Assembly: GCA_963803065.1 (NCBI GenBank)
Contig: CAWDKW010000008.1
Location: forward strand, 186,001 to 250,000
Direction of reading: 5' to 3'
DNA: 64,000 bases
From: DASXMT01 sp963803065
GTDB taxonomy: Bacteria; Actinomycetota; Acidimicrobiia; Acidimicrobiales; RAAP-2
The position numbers and the translations under genes are program-made. Shown here piece by piece: positions 1 to 9,060 of the stretch. Position 1 is the first letter of the stretch, and each line of letters opens with the position of its first letter. Under the pieces are notes generated by a model. The model was not told the origin of the DNA. It ran no database searches and was given only the letters and a program-made list of their open reading frames with translations.

Positions 1-1
1 G

Positions 2-847
2 GGCACCGCCGTGGCTGCTTGTGGGTATGCCGGCCAAGCAGGCTTCGTCCGCCGGGCCGAGGGTTTCAGCCCGCTCCATCCGGGAATCCTCTGGTGGCGG
101 GCCGCCGGTGCGCTGGTCGTGGCCCTCGCCATCCAAGTCGGCACGAACTACGCGAACGACTACTCCGACGGGGTCCGGGGGACCGACGACGCCCGGGTCG
201 GGCCGGTGCGCCTGGTGGCCACCGGACTGGCGACCCCCTCGGCCGTGAGGCGGGCGGCGCTCGGGGCGTTCGCCGTTGCCGGCGTGGTCGGCCTGGGCCT
301 AGCCGCGGTGACGTCGTGGTGGATCGTCGCCGTCGGCGCCGCCTGCCTCGCCGCAGGATGGCTGTACACCGGCGGCCCGCGCCCCTATGGCTACGCCGGG
401 TACGGCGAGTTGTTCGTCTTCGTGTTCTTCGGCGTTGTGGCCACGGCCGGGTCGGCCTTCGTGCAGAGCGGGCGCCTAGCCCTCCTCCCGTTGGTCGTGT
501 CGGTCCCCGTCGGCGTGCTGGCCACCGCCTTGTTGTTGGCCAACAACCTCCGGGACATCGGCACCGACCGGGTCTCGGGTAAGCGGACCCTCGTGGTTCG
601 GATCGGCCGCCGGAGGGGCGGCAGGCTGTACGTAGGTTGCCTGGTGCTGGCGTTCGTCGGCGCCCTGGTCGCGGCGGCGTGGCGCCCCTGGTCGCTGTTG
701 ACCCTGGCCGCCCTTCCGCTCGTCTTCCGTCCGGCGCGGGTGGTGACCGGGGGAGCCGAAGGACGGGCGCTGCTGCCCGTCCTGGCTGATACCGGCCGCC
801 TGCAGCTGGCGTTCGGTGTCCTCCTGGCCATCGGGTTGTGGCTGTGA
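2..847 (+). CDS. menA: 1,4-dihydroxy-2-naphthoate polyprenyltransferase (5'-truncated by window edge)
   Basis: A UbiA-family integral membrane prenyltransferase that attaches the polyprenyl tail to dihydroxynaphthoate in menaquinone synthesis. The visible part has the first Asp-rich motif (NYANDYSDG), the second-motif region LLANNLRDIGTDRVSGKRTL, and about eight hydrophobic segments. The frame is open to base 2 and already reads GTAVAACGYA there, which fits the Gly/Ala-rich first helix of MenA, so the real start lies outside the window. It is followed by menH and menD, which supports MenA over other UbiA members. About 281 residues are visible; the family is usually about 290-300. Confidence 0.9.
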   Translation, partial: GTAVAACGYAGQAGFVRRAEGFSPLHPGILWWRAAGALVVALAIQVGTNYANDYSDGVRGTDDARVGPVRLVATGLATPSAVRRAALGAFAVAGVVGLGLAAVTSWWIVAVGAACLAAGWLYTGGPRPYGYAGYGELFVFVFFGVVATAGSAFVQSGRLALLPLVVSVPVGVLATALLLANNLRDIGTDRVSGKRTLVVRIGRRRGGRLYVGCLVLAFVGALVAAAWRPWSLLTLAALPLVFRPARVVTGGAEGRALLPVLADTGRLQLAFGVLLAIGLWL

Positions 848-885
848 GGCTCCGGGCGGTTTCTCTGACCGTCGGGGCCGGCCCC

Positions 886-970
886 TGTCCGACGGCGGAC
901 CCTGGCCGATCGGTGGCAGTGACCGCCCGCCTCGGCGCCCGTCGGACGGCGGACCCCGGCGGATCGGCGG
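886..970. repeat. Imperfect direct repeat between menA and menH
   Basis: Two copies of a roughly 30-bp element (about 886-915 and 941-970) share the core GACGGCGGACC and a following GATCGG, and differ by a few substitutions. They lie in the 131-bp gap between the convergent ends of menA and menH. No coding potential or clear hairpin terminator is seen there. Confidence 0.6.
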
Positions 971-978
971 TCGACAGC

Positions 979-1845
979 TCAGCCGGACCGCCCGTCGAGA
1001 TGGTCGCGAACGAGGGCCGTGACCGGGCCGGGGTCCTCCAGATGGGGGGCGTGCCCGACACCGGGCACGACGGCATGGCCGGCGTTCGACCCGATGGCCC
1101 GGACCATGCGGCTGCCCAGGGCGGTGAACTTGGTGTCGCGCTCGCCCGTGATGACCAGAACCGGCATGTCCAGGGCGTGGAGCTGGTCCCACAGGGGAGG
1201 CTGCCTGCCCGCGCCGGCCAGGCGAAGGCTCGACGCCAGTCCCGCCGCCGTGTTGGTCCGCCGCTCGGCCAGACCGGCCGAGCCTTCGGGGATGCCGGCG
1301 AAAAGGGGCCGGGCCAGCCACCGTCGCAAGAAGGCATCCACGCGCACCTGCTCGTCTCGCTCCTGCTCCTCTCCCGCCTGGCCTTCTCCCGGTTGGCCGG
1401 CGGCGGGCAGCGGGTCGAGCTCGGTGGCCAGCACCTCGTCCGACGCCACTCGTTCGGCTCGGACGCGACCGTCCTCGATCCCCGCTGTGCCCGAGACGAG
1501 CACCAAGGACCGGACCCGGTCCGGGGAGGACAGGGCGGCCTGGAGGCAGAACCGGGCCCCCATCGAATAGCCCAGGTAAGCACCCCTCCCACCGGCGTCG
1601 ACCAGCAGCCGTGCCCCGGCGCTGAGGTCGGCCCGCACCTCGGCCGAACCGCCATGGCCGGGCAGGTCGACGGCGACCACCTCGTGATCGCCAGCCAGGT
1701 CATCGGACATCGGCCCCCAGATCGAACCGGTCTGGGTGAAACCGTGGGCGAGGACGAGCCGCGGACCTTTCCCCGCTGTGGTGGCGTGCAGGCGGCCCGG
1801 AGGTCCCGGCGCAGGCCGGGTGTCATGGGTGTCGGGCCTGTTCAT
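979..1845 (-). CDS. menH: Alpha/beta hydrolase, probable SHCHC synthase MenH
   Basis: An alpha/beta-hydrolase of 288 residues. It carries the oxyanion region HGFTQTGSIW (about 34-43), DLPGHGGS (about 60-67), the nucleophile elbow GYSMG with Ser94, and a C-terminal GVGHAPHLEDP that supplies the catalytic His. MenH removes pyruvate from the MenD product SEPHCHC to give SHCHC. The HGFTQTG start and the position next to menD argue for MenH rather than a generic esterase. It is divergent from menD, with only 14 bp between the two ATG codons. Confidence 0.82.
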   Translation of the reverse strand: MNRPDTHDTRPAPGPPGRLHATTAGKGPRLVLAHGFTQTGSIWGPMSDDLAGDHEVVAVDLPGHGGSAEVRADLSAGARLLVDAGGRGAYLGYSMGARFCLQAALSSPDRVRSLVLVSGTAGIEDGRVRAERVASDEVLATELDPLPAAGQPGEGQAGEEQERDEQVRVDAFLRRWLARPLFAGIPEGSAGLAERRTNTAAGLASSLRLAGAGRQPPLWDQLHALDMPVLVITGERDTKFTALGSRMVRAIGSNAGHAVVPGVGHAPHLEDPGPVTALVRDHLDGRSG

Positions 1846-1859
1846 GGCGGTACCTGGCG

Positions 1860-3701
1860 ATGAGCGTACCGAGGCCCTTCGGTGACGTACAGGCCGACTA
1901 TGCGGCCACGCTGGTCGACGAGTGGTCCCGGGCCGGAGTCGAGCACGCCGTGGTGTGCCCGGGGTCCCGCTCGACCCCGTTGGCCCTGGCCCTGGCCCGC
2001 CATCGGGGTATCAAGGTCCACGTACGCCTCGACGAGCGATCGGCCGGGTTCGTGGCACTGGGCCTGGGGATGAGCACCGGTCAGCCGGCGGTGATCGTCA
2101 CCACCAGCGGCACGGCGGCGGTCGAGCTCCACCCTGCCGTGGTCGAAGCCGACCAGGGCGGCACCCCGCTGCTGGCCTGCACGGCGGACCGCCCGCCCGA
2201 GCTGCACCAGGTCGGCGCGCCCCAGACCATCGAGCAGAACCGCTTGTTCGGGTCGTCGGTCCGGTGGTTCTTCGAGCCCGGCGTGGCCGACGAGGCGACC
2301 TCGCACACCTGGCGATCGGTCGCCTCGCGGGCCGTGGCCGAGACGCGATCGGGTCCGGCCGGGCCCGGTCCCGTGCACTTGAACCTCGCCTTCCGCGACC
2401 CTCTGCTCCCGCCCTCGGCCGCCGCTCCGGCGCTACGGCCGGGCCGGACGAGGAGCGCCCCGTGGCACCGGGTCGAGGCGGTCCGGCCACCGGCGCCGGC
2501 CGGCGCGATCGACGAGTTGGCCGCCGCCGGGCCCCGGGGCGTCATTGTCGCCGGGGCCGGGTGCGGTGACCCCGAGGCGATCTGCCGCCTGAGCCAGGCC
2601 ACTGGGTGGCCGGTCCTGGCCGACCCGCGCTCGCGGGCCCGCATCGCCGCTCCGGGCCTCGTAGGGGCGGCCGATGGGATCCTGCGCTGCCGGCGCTTCA
2701 CCGATCGATTCGTCCCGGCGGTGATCCTTCGCCTCGGTGCGCCGTGGGTGTCCAAGGTGGTGAACCAGTGGGTGGCCGAGGTCTCCGGGGCGGGCTGCCT
2801 CCAATTGGTGGTGGACCCGTTTTGGCGCTGGCTCGATCCCGACCGCGGTGCAGCCACCGTCATCCGGGCGGACCCGGCGGCCCTGTGCCTGGCCGTGGCC
2901 GACCGGGTCGCCGGCCGTACAGCCGCCCGTGGGGGCGACCGTAGGCCAAATGATCTGGGCGGGGGAGAGCGGACCCCGGTCGAGGACCGCTCCTGGGCGG
3001 CCGGGTGGCAGGCGGCCGAGACAGCCGCTCAGCGGGCCTTGGCCGCCGCGTTGGATCCGGAGCCGAACCGGGGCTCAGGCCTCGGAGGACTAACGGAGGC
3101 TGCGCTGTGCCGTCGGCTCTACGGCCGGCTGCAGGCGGAGACGACCCTGGTCGTGTCCTCCTCCATGCCCATCCGGGACGTCGAGTCATTCGCCGCCCCC
3201 CGCGTCGCACCCCCCCGAGTGCTGGCCAACCGAGGAGCCAACGGCATCGACGGGGTGGTCTCCACCGCATTGGGCGTGGGGCTTGGGAGCGGCCGACCGA
3301 CCGTGGCCCTGGTCGGCGACCTGGCCTTCCTGCACGATGCATCCGCCCTGGTCCGGGGCCCGGGAGCCGACATCCCGTGCACCATCGTGGTGGCCGATAA
3401 CGGGGGCGGGGGGATCTTCTCGTTCCTGCCTCCGGCCACCGCCCTCGACACACTGACGTTCGAGGAGTTGTTCGGCACGCCTCCGGCCAACGACGTCGCG
3501 GCGGTCGCCGCCGGTTTCGGGTTTCCCACGGCCGATGTCGACGATGTCGAGTCGGCGATGGACGCAGTCGAGCGGGGGGTCAGGTCCGGCGGGGTCTCGG
3601 TGATCAGGGTGCGCCTACCCGGGCGGCAGGAGAACGTCGAGGGCCATCGTCTGGTCAACGATTCGGTGGGGGCCGCCGTCGCCGCCACGATCGGCGACTG
3701 A
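1860..3701 (+). CDS. menD: 2-succinyl-5-enolpyruvyl-6-hydroxy-3-cyclohexene-1-carboxylate synthase
   Basis: A thiamine-diphosphate enzyme of 613 residues that joins isochorismate and 2-oxoglutarate in menaquinone synthesis. The N-terminal Pyr domain begins with CPGSRSTPLALALA (about 34-47), followed by LDERSAGF and the TSGTAAVELHPAVVEA stretch typical of MenD. The C-terminal PP domain has SSSMPIRD, NRGANGIDG and the ThDP/Mg motif region GDLAFLHD followed by NNGGGGIF. The length is somewhat above the usual 550-580 because of Arg/Gly-rich linkers between domains. No Shine-Dalgarno is evident at the ATG. Confidence 0.96.
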   Translation: MSVPRPFGDVQADYAATLVDEWSRAGVEHAVVCPGSRSTPLALALARHRGIKVHVRLDERSAGFVALGLGMSTGQPAVIVTTSGTAAVELHPAVVEADQGGTPLLACTADRPPELHQVGAPQTIEQNRLFGSSVRWFFEPGVADEATSHTWRSVASRAVAETRSGPAGPGPVHLNLAFRDPLLPPSAAAPALRPGRTRSAPWHRVEAVRPPAPAGAIDELAAAGPRGVIVAGAGCGDPEAICRLSQATGWPVLADPRSRARIAAPGLVGAADGILRCRRFTDRFVPAVILRLGAPWVSKVVNQWVAEVSGAGCLQLVVDPFWRWLDPDRGAATVIRADPAALCLAVADRVAGRTAARGGDRRPNDLGGGERTPVEDRSWAAGWQAAETAAQRALAAALDPEPNRGSGLGGLTEAALCRRLYGRLQAETTLVVSSSMPIRDVESFAAPRVAPPRVLANRGANGIDGVVSTALGVGLGSGRPTVALVGDLAFLHDASALVRGPGADIPCTIVVADNGGGGIFSFLPPATALDTLTFEELFGTPPANDVAAVAAGFGFPTADVDDVESAMDAVERGVRSGGVSVIRVRLPGRQENVEGHRLVNDSVGAAVAATIGD

Positions 3702-3736
3702 CGATCGCTGGGGCGCCCGGTCGGCACGCCGCCCGG

Positions 3737-5050
3737 TCAACAGGGCGTCGGGTCGAAGGAGGGGGTCTGTTGGGCCGGCGGTGCGGTCGTGGCCGTGGAC
3801 CCCGACCCCGTCGACCCCGACGAGGTAGCCGGGGCGGCCGGGGTGTTGGCCACGGCGGGAACGGCGATGGCCTGCCCGTAGGCGTCGATCGGCGGTGTGC
3901 TCACGGTGTTGGGAGTGGTTCCCAAGAACTGGGTCAGCATCTGCTGGGCGGCGGGCTGGTCGACCACTTCGACGGAGCTACCACCGCTGGTCGTGGCCGG
4001 AATGGTGGGAAGGGTGAAGGTCTGCAGGCTCGATCCGCCGAAGGCGTGGTACCGCTCGACGAGGGAGTACAGGTCGCCCTCGGTCAGGCCGTCGTCCTTG
4101 GAGAAGTCGTGGACCATGGAGCTGAGCAGCGCGTTGAGCTTGAGGGGGTTGTAGGTGGACTTGGCCTTGTTCAACACTGAGGAGATGACGACGTTCTGCC
4201 GGGTGATCCGGCCCAGGTCGCCGGTGCCGTCTTGGTGCCAGTACCCGTTTGTGTAGTACTGGTAGTACCGGGAGCGGGAGAGGGCGAGCGCCTGGGATCC
4301 GTTGAGCACCTGACAGCCGGTCGTGGTGATGCTGAGGCCCGAGTTGTTGTTGCCGTTGTCGTTGTCACGTACCGGGTACGGGAAGTTGAGCGAGATCCCC
4401 CCGAGGGCGTTCACCGCGTCCTGGACGCCGAAGAAGTTGATGTTGATGTAGTGGGTGATGGGGATGCCGAACGTGTTCTCGATGGTCTTGATCAAGCCGT
4501 TGGGACCGTTGTTGAAGGCCGAGTTGATCTTGTTGTCGGTGGACAGCCCGGTACCGGCCGGGAGGCCCGAGAGCTGCACGTAGGTGTCGCGGGGGATCGA
4601 GAGCATTCTCGCCGTACCGGCCTGCGGGTCGACGTGCACGATCTTAATGGTGTCGCTTCGCTGGCCCGGGGCCTGGGCGGTGCTGCCGAACTGCTGGGCC
4701 TGGGCTGCGCTCTCGCCCGCCCGTGAGTCGGACCCGATGAGCAGGACGTTGTAGGGCGCGCCGTTGGCGGCAGGGACGCAGGTGGGGCAGGGGGCAGAGC
4801 TGACCTGGCTCCACTGGTACTGGTTGTACCCGAAGGCCGCCCCGGCCAGGACCAGGATCATGACCACGACCGCCACCAGCCAGCGCAGGATGCGCGATCC
4901 CCGGGAGCGCCGGCGCCTTTTGCGCTTGCGCTGGTCCTTGCGGCTGGGGATGTACACCTGCCCACTGAGGATCGGCCCGGAGAACTCGCCGCCGCCGGAT
5001 CGTCCGGGAACACGACCATCTCCGGGTGGTCTGTAGTTGGAAGGGGACAC
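3737..5050 (-). CDS. LytR-CpsA-Psr (LCP) family cell-wall glycopolymer transferase
   Basis: A 437-residue membrane-anchored protein. It has a basic cytoplasmic N-terminus (RKRKRRRRSRG), one transmembrane helix (about 55-75) and an extracellular LCP domain. Family hallmarks are NVLLIGSDSRAG, DTIKIVHVDP, MLSIPRDTYV, NKINSAFNNG and LGRITRQN, with the conserved Arg and Asp residues that bind polyprenyl pyrophosphate. LCP proteins move teichoic acid or arabinogalactan-type polymers from the lipid carrier to peptidoglycan. The C-terminus is a Ser/Thr/Pro/Gly-rich tail ending in Cys. The start is a GTG. It lies 143 bp downstream of the carotenoid oxygenase on the same strand. Confidence 0.9.
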   Translation of the reverse strand: MSPSNYRPPGDGRVPGRSGGGEFSGPILSGQVYIPSRKDQRKRKRRRRSRGSRILRWLVAVVVMILVLAGAAFGYNQYQWSQVSSAPCPTCVPAANGAPYNVLLIGSDSRAGESAAQAQQFGSTAQAPGQRSDTIKIVHVDPQAGTARMLSIPRDTYVQLSGLPAGTGLSTDNKINSAFNNGPNGLIKTIENTFGIPITHYININFFGVQDAVNALGGISLNFPYPVRDNDNGNNNSGLSITTTGCQVLNGSQALALSRSRYYQYYTNGYWHQDGTGDLGRITRQNVVISSVLNKAKSTYNPLKLNALLSSMVHDFSKDDGLTEGDLYSLVERYHAFGGSSLQTFTLPTIPATTSGGSSVEVVDQPAAQQMLTQFLGTTPNTVSTPPIDAYGQAIAVPAVANTPAAPATSSGSTGSGSTATTAPPAQQTPSFDPTPC

Positions 5051-5193
5051 GGTTGAGCTGGGCCTTTACCGGTGAGGGGCCGATCACGTCACCGCCGGCC
5101 ACTACGATGTTTCTCCCAGAGTTTCCCATGGGGAATACGCCAATTGCCATCACCCCGGCGTGGCGTCGCCTCTAGATGTCCTGCGTGTCGTGC
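5051..5193. other. Intergenic region upstream of the LCP gene
   Basis: This 143-bp gap is less GC-rich than its surroundings. It contains an inverted repeat, TTCCC at 5123-5127 facing GGGAA at 5131-5135, within the likely promoter region of the LCP gene. No gene or RNA was recognised. Confidence 0.4.
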
Positions 5194-6531
5194 TTATGCG
5201 GTGGCCGGCACCCATGAGCCGTGGAACCCGAAGGGGACCCTGGCCGGCAGGTGCACGGTGGCGACTGGAGGCCCCCCGAAGGAAGTGGCATCGAGAATGA
5301 CGAGATCGCTGACGCCTCTGGTGGCGTCGTAGACCACGCTCAGGATCCAGCCCTCGTCTTCGTCATGCCCGTCCGAGGCCCGCACGAAGACCGGTTCGCC
5401 GGCCTGTCGGTGCTCCCCGGGATCGAAGCGCTCCGACTCGTCCCGGGCCAGGTCGTACTTGATCAGCCCACCGGGTACGTCTGTCTCGGACAGCTGCAAG
5501 CAGTACCCGTAGCGGTGGGGCCGGCCGGCCACCGCGTCGTCGATCCTCGGGAACTCGACCGGGACGTCGTCGAGGAGGGTCTCGGCAATCCGACGAGAGG
5601 ACGGATCGATGGTCCAACGTGCCAGCACGGGTCGGTTGGTCGCGATGGTCTCTCCGGGAGCGGTGTCGAATGCGGAGTCGTAGCGCACCACGTCCATGAC
5701 CACCGACCCGCCGGCGTCGAAGGCGTTGAGGACATGGAAGACGTAGCACGGGTCCGTGCCGATCCACTGGATGTCCGATCCCCGTCCGTCCCGAGCCAGG
5801 AGGCCGACCCTGGCCCCGGCCTCGGGCATCCACCGGAAGGGCAGGCTCTGACCGGCGACGGCCAGGTCGAGGTCGAATACCACGGGGAGGTCGAGAAAGA
5901 CCATGCGGGTGGCGGTGACACCGAAATCGTGCATCATCACGGCCCGGGGGACGTCGATCTCCTCGCTCTGGACCAGAACGCCGCCGGCGTCGACGACGTG
6001 CGAGCGCAGGAACGGTGGGCCGAAGACGTCGTAACCGAAGAAGACGAGATCGCCCGTCGCCGGGTCGACCTTGGGGTGGGCGGTCATCGGAGACGCCAGC
6101 GAGCCGTCGAAGTCGTGGATCCGTGCCCGTTCCAGATCGGGCGACACGGCGTGGGGAAACCCTGACTCGACGAGGGCCAGGGTTCGGCCGGCGTGGCGGA
6201 TCACGTGGGTGTTGGCCGGGCCGTCGATGGGCTCGCTCGGGCCCTTCGGGGGTGTGGTGTTGCACTCAGCGGCCAGCTTCCTGGTCCGCACCCACCGGTT
6301 GCGATACGACACCGCCTTGCCGCCCTCGAGGCCGATGGCATGGATCATCCCGTCACCGCTGAACCAGTGGTATTCGCTCTGATCTGCGGGGACGACGGCC
6401 GGGTTCGGCCCGTTGCGGAGCAACTGTCCCTCGAGGTCGGGCGGCACCACGCCCTCCATCTCGAGTTCGTGCTCCTCGGTTCGCTCCGTGGTGACGGGAG
6501 CAAAGTTGCCGCTCAGGTAGGGATTGTCCAT
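5194..6531 (-). CDS. Carotenoid cleavage oxygenase (RPE65/CCD family)
   Basis: A 445-residue non-heme iron dioxygenase. The N-terminal LLRNGPNP and HWFSGDGMIHAI motifs are diagnostic. The four iron-ligand histidines can be placed in MTAHPKVD, MMHDFGVT, VFHVLNAFD and the terminal FGFHGSW. Members cleave carotenoid, apocarotenoid or stilbene double bonds with O2, and the substrate cannot be told from sequence. No carotenoid synthesis genes lie next to it. The ATG is preceded by a GAGGAA-like site. Confidence 0.93.
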   Translation of the reverse strand: MDNPYLSGNFAPVTTERTEEHELEMEGVVPPDLEGQLLRNGPNPAVVPADQSEYHWFSGDGMIHAIGLEGGKAVSYRNRWVRTRKLAAECNTTPPKGPSEPIDGPANTHVIRHAGRTLALVESGFPHAVSPDLERARIHDFDGSLASPMTAHPKVDPATGDLVFFGYDVFGPPFLRSHVVDAGGVLVQSEEIDVPRAVMMHDFGVTATRMVFLDLPVVFDLDLAVAGQSLPFRWMPEAGARVGLLARDGRGSDIQWIGTDPCYVFHVLNAFDAGGSVVMDVVRYDSAFDTAPGETIATNRPVLARWTIDPSSRRIAETLLDDVPVEFPRIDDAVAGRPHRYGYCLQLSETDVPGGLIKYDLARDESERFDPGEHRQAGEPVFVRASDGHDEDEGWILSVVYDATRGVSDLVILDATSFGGPPVATVHLPARVPFGFHGSWVPATA

Positions 6532-6677
6532 GCGCCAGCTCGTTCCTCGATCTCGTCGCGACGCAATCGCCGACGACCTCCTGTGATCGTACCGGGGGCC
6601 TTCACGGGTGGGCGTCCGGCGTCTGCCGGCGGACGGGGGTCGTCAGCGAGTTGCATCCGGCGTGGCAGGCTGAGGCG

Positions 6678-7964
6678 ATGGCCCGACTCGCCGAGGACCT
6701 CCACTTCAGGGGTCTCGTCCATCAGATGACCGATCCCGCCCTCGAGGGTCGGCTCGACACCGAGCACATCACCGCCTATTCCGGCTTCGACCCGACGGCC
6801 GACAGCCTGCACGTCGGTCACCTGTTGCAGATCTGCACGTTGCGCCGCCTGCAACTGGCCGGGCATCACCCCATCGCATTGGCCGGTGGTGGGACGGGGT
6901 TCATCGGCGATCCGGGAGGGAAGTCCACCGAGCGGGCGCTGCTTACCCCGGAGGAGCTGGCCCACAATGTTCAGGGGATCCGGTCCCAGCTCGAGGGCTT
7001 CCTCGACTTCGGGGCAGACGCCGGTGATGCTCGGGCCACACTGGTGGACAACAGCGAGTGGCTGGCCGGCATGGGCCTGTTCGACTTCCTGCGCGACGTG
7101 GGCAAGCACTTCACGGTCAACCAGATGGTGGCCAAGGACTCGGTCAAGGCCCGGCTCGAGCGGGAAGGGCAGGGGATCTCCTTCACCGAGTTCAGCTACA
7201 TGCTGCTGCAGGCCTACGACTTCCTCCGGCTGTTCGACGACCACGATTGTCGGCTCCAGCTCGGCGGCAGCGACCAGTGGGGCAACATCACCATGGGCAT
7301 CGACCTGGTCCGCAAGCTACGGCAGACCGAGGTCTGGGGCCTCACCTCCCCGCTCGTCCTGAAGGCGGACGGGACCAAGTTCGGCAAGTCGGAGACGGGG
7401 ACGGTCTGGCTCGATCCGGCCCGCACGAGCCCGTATCAGCTCTACCAATTCTTCGTCCGATGCGAGGACAGCGTCGTCGGGTCCTACCTCCGGTACTTCA
7501 CGTTCTTGGACCACGAGCGGCTGGTCGCCCTCGATGCGATGACCGCCGAGCACCCCGAGCGTCGCGAGGCACAACGGGTGCTGGCGCGGGAGGTCTGCAC
7601 GCTGGTCCACGGGCAAGCCGAGATGGAGCGGGCCGAGCGGGCCGCCGACGCCCTGTTCAGTGAGGCCATCGTCGAGCTGGACGAGCCCACGCTGCTCGAC
7701 GTGTTCGCCGAGGCACCCTCGACCCCACTCGATCGTGCCCGGCTCGAGGGCCAAGGCCTGCCCCTGGTCGACCTCTTGGTGGAGACGGGCATGGCGCCGT
7801 CCAAGGGGCGGGCCCGGACGACGGTGGAACAGGGTGGGGCCTACGTGAACAATCGCCGCGAGAACCGGATCGACCGGATGCTGGGGAGCGCCGACTTGCT
7901 GGCCGGCGGCTATGTGGTCCTGCGACGGGGCCGGAAGGACTACCACCTGCTCCGCTTCACCTGA
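6678..7964 (+). CDS. tyrS: Tyrosyl-tRNA synthetase
   Basis: A class I aminoacyl-tRNA synthetase of 428 residues. It has the HIGH-like HVGH (about 44-47), GGGTGFIGDPGGKS, the tyrosine-binding SDQWGN, the KMSKS-like KFGKS (about 234-238) and a C-terminal S4 RNA-binding domain (about 350-428). The ATG at 6678 is preferred over the TTG at 6651 because it places MARLAEDLHFRG at the usual start. A CAGGCT hexamer at 6666-6671 sits 6 nt upstream, as at other leaderless starts here. No T-box leader is visible. Confidence 0.97.
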   Translation: MARLAEDLHFRGLVHQMTDPALEGRLDTEHITAYSGFDPTADSLHVGHLLQICTLRRLQLAGHHPIALAGGGTGFIGDPGGKSTERALLTPEELAHNVQGIRSQLEGFLDFGADAGDARATLVDNSEWLAGMGLFDFLRDVGKHFTVNQMVAKDSVKARLEREGQGISFTEFSYMLLQAYDFLRLFDDHDCRLQLGGSDQWGNITMGIDLVRKLRQTEVWGLTSPLVLKADGTKFGKSETGTVWLDPARTSPYQLYQFFVRCEDSVVGSYLRYFTFLDHERLVALDAMTAEHPERREAQRVLAREVCTLVHGQAEMERAERAADALFSEAIVELDEPTLLDVFAEAPSTPLDRARLEGQGLPLVDLLVETGMAPSKGRARTTVEQGGAYVNNRRENRIDRMLGSADLLAGGYVVLRRGRKDYHLLRFT

Positions 7965-8026
7965 CGGGCGGCAGGCGGCCTGGGTCGGCCACCCCGGCCG
8001 ATAGACGGCCGCCGTCGGGTGCCGCG

Positions 8027-8032
8027 TACACT
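8027..8032 (+). promoter_or_regulatory. Putative -10 element (TACACT) for a leaderless DUF3151 transcript
   Basis: TACACT ends 6 nt before the GTG at 8039, so transcription would start at or next to the first codon. No Shine-Dalgarno is present. The -35 region is not clear. Confidence 0.5.
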
Positions 8033-8038
8033 GAAGGC

Positions 8039-8512
8039 GTGCCTGCGACACCCGATCCGTCGTCCAGCGCGTCGCCGGTGAGCATCACCTCCGGGCTCCC
8101 CGACACCGTGCTTCCCCCCGAGCCCGATGATGCCACCGTGCGCCTGGAACGGGCCATCAGCGAGCCGCCCGAGCGCCGACGCGACGCGGTGGCCGACGTG
8201 GTGCGCTCCTTCCCCCGGTCGCTGGCCGGATGGTCGGCGCTCGGGTCGCTGGCCGGCGACGACATCGAGGCCTACGCCTACTACCGGGTCGGGTACCACC
8301 GCGGCCTCGACGCGCTGCGAGCCGCCGGATGGCGTGGATCGGGGACGGTCAGATGGGCGGAACCCTCCAACCAGGGATTCCTCCGGTGCCTCGACGGCCT
8401 CCGGGCCACGGCCGGTGCCATCGGGGAGCAGGAGGAAGAGGAGCGCTGCGATATCTTCCTGCGTCAGCTCGACCCGTCGTGGCGTCCCGGGCGGACCGGT
8501 ATTCACGGTTGA
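8039..8512 (+). CDS. DUF3151 family protein
   Basis: A 157-residue soluble protein of unknown function restricted to actinobacteria. The conserved core is ARAxYRVGYHRGLDALR-like (here YAYYRVGYHRGLDALRAAGW), followed by EPSNQGFLRCLDGLR, the IGEQEEEERC segment and a terminal FLRQLDPSW. The first 30 residues are Ser/Pro-rich and variable. It follows tyrS on the same strand, with its own probable leaderless promoter. Its TGA overlaps a possible TTG start for the next gene. Confidence 0.85.
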   Translation: MPATPDPSSSASPVSITSGLPDTVLPPEPDDATVRLERAISEPPERRRDAVADVVRSFPRSLAGWSALGSLAGDDIEAYAYYRVGYHRGLDALRAAGWRGSGTVRWAEPSNQGFLRCLDGLRATAGAIGEQEEEERCDIFLRQLDPSWRPGRTGIHG

Positions 8513-9058
8513 ACCGGGCAGCAGAGGATACCGGGACGAGCGGGGAAGGCGATAGCGCTGGGCGCCGCGGCCGTCGCCATGCCAGTTCTGCTGGCCGCCT
8601 GTGCCGGAGCCGAACAGAGCGGAACCCCGGCGCACCGGGTGTCGACCTGGGTCTCGGGGGCCGGTGCCGGCTCGGCGATCGGGGAGATCCAGGCCGATAA
8701 CGCCTCCGTCGCCAAGGCACTGGCCACCCACAGTTCCTCCGGGGCCATCCGCACGGTGTGCGCACTGTTGTCCAATGATGCCAATGCCGGCAACAGCAAC
8801 CTGCCCACCCCCGACGCGCAACTCACGACCGCACTCGAGAAGGCCTACGAGGTGGAGTACTCGGCCGGCACCGACTGCTACAACGGTGCTGGCGGCAACG
8901 TCTCCCTGTTGCGCCGCTCGGCCAACGAGCGTCGACAGGGAGCGGCCGACCTGGCCCAGGCGGTTGCGCGCATCACGGCGGTCACCGGGCACGTCCCGTC
9001 GACCACGACCACGACGGTGCCTGGGGGGAACAACGGTGACCCGTTCGCTCCGAACTGA
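8509..9058 (+). CDS. Secreted lipoprotein of unknown function (needs one base removed to join its signal peptide)
   Basis: The uninterrupted frame with a standard start begins at ATG 8579 (MPVLLAAC...) and gives 159 residues, which begins inside a signal peptide. Upstream, the same frame encodes KAIALGAAAVA, giving a complete signal with lipobox LAAC, but it has no ATG/GTG/TTG back to the stop at 8510. Reading from TTG 8509 and dropping one G in the G-run at 8542-8545 gives MNRAAEDTGTSGKAIALGAA..., a normal bacterial lipoprotein N-terminus coupled to the upstream stop. The mature part (about 150 residues) is Ala-rich with two Cys and ends in a Thr-rich stretch. No known domain was recognised. 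Confidence 0.6.
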
Positions 9059-9060
9059 TG

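Noticed and set aside
6532..6677. T-box leader before tyrS
   Set aside because: No T-box sequence or specifier hairpin was recognisable and the gap is short; a leaderless start fits better.
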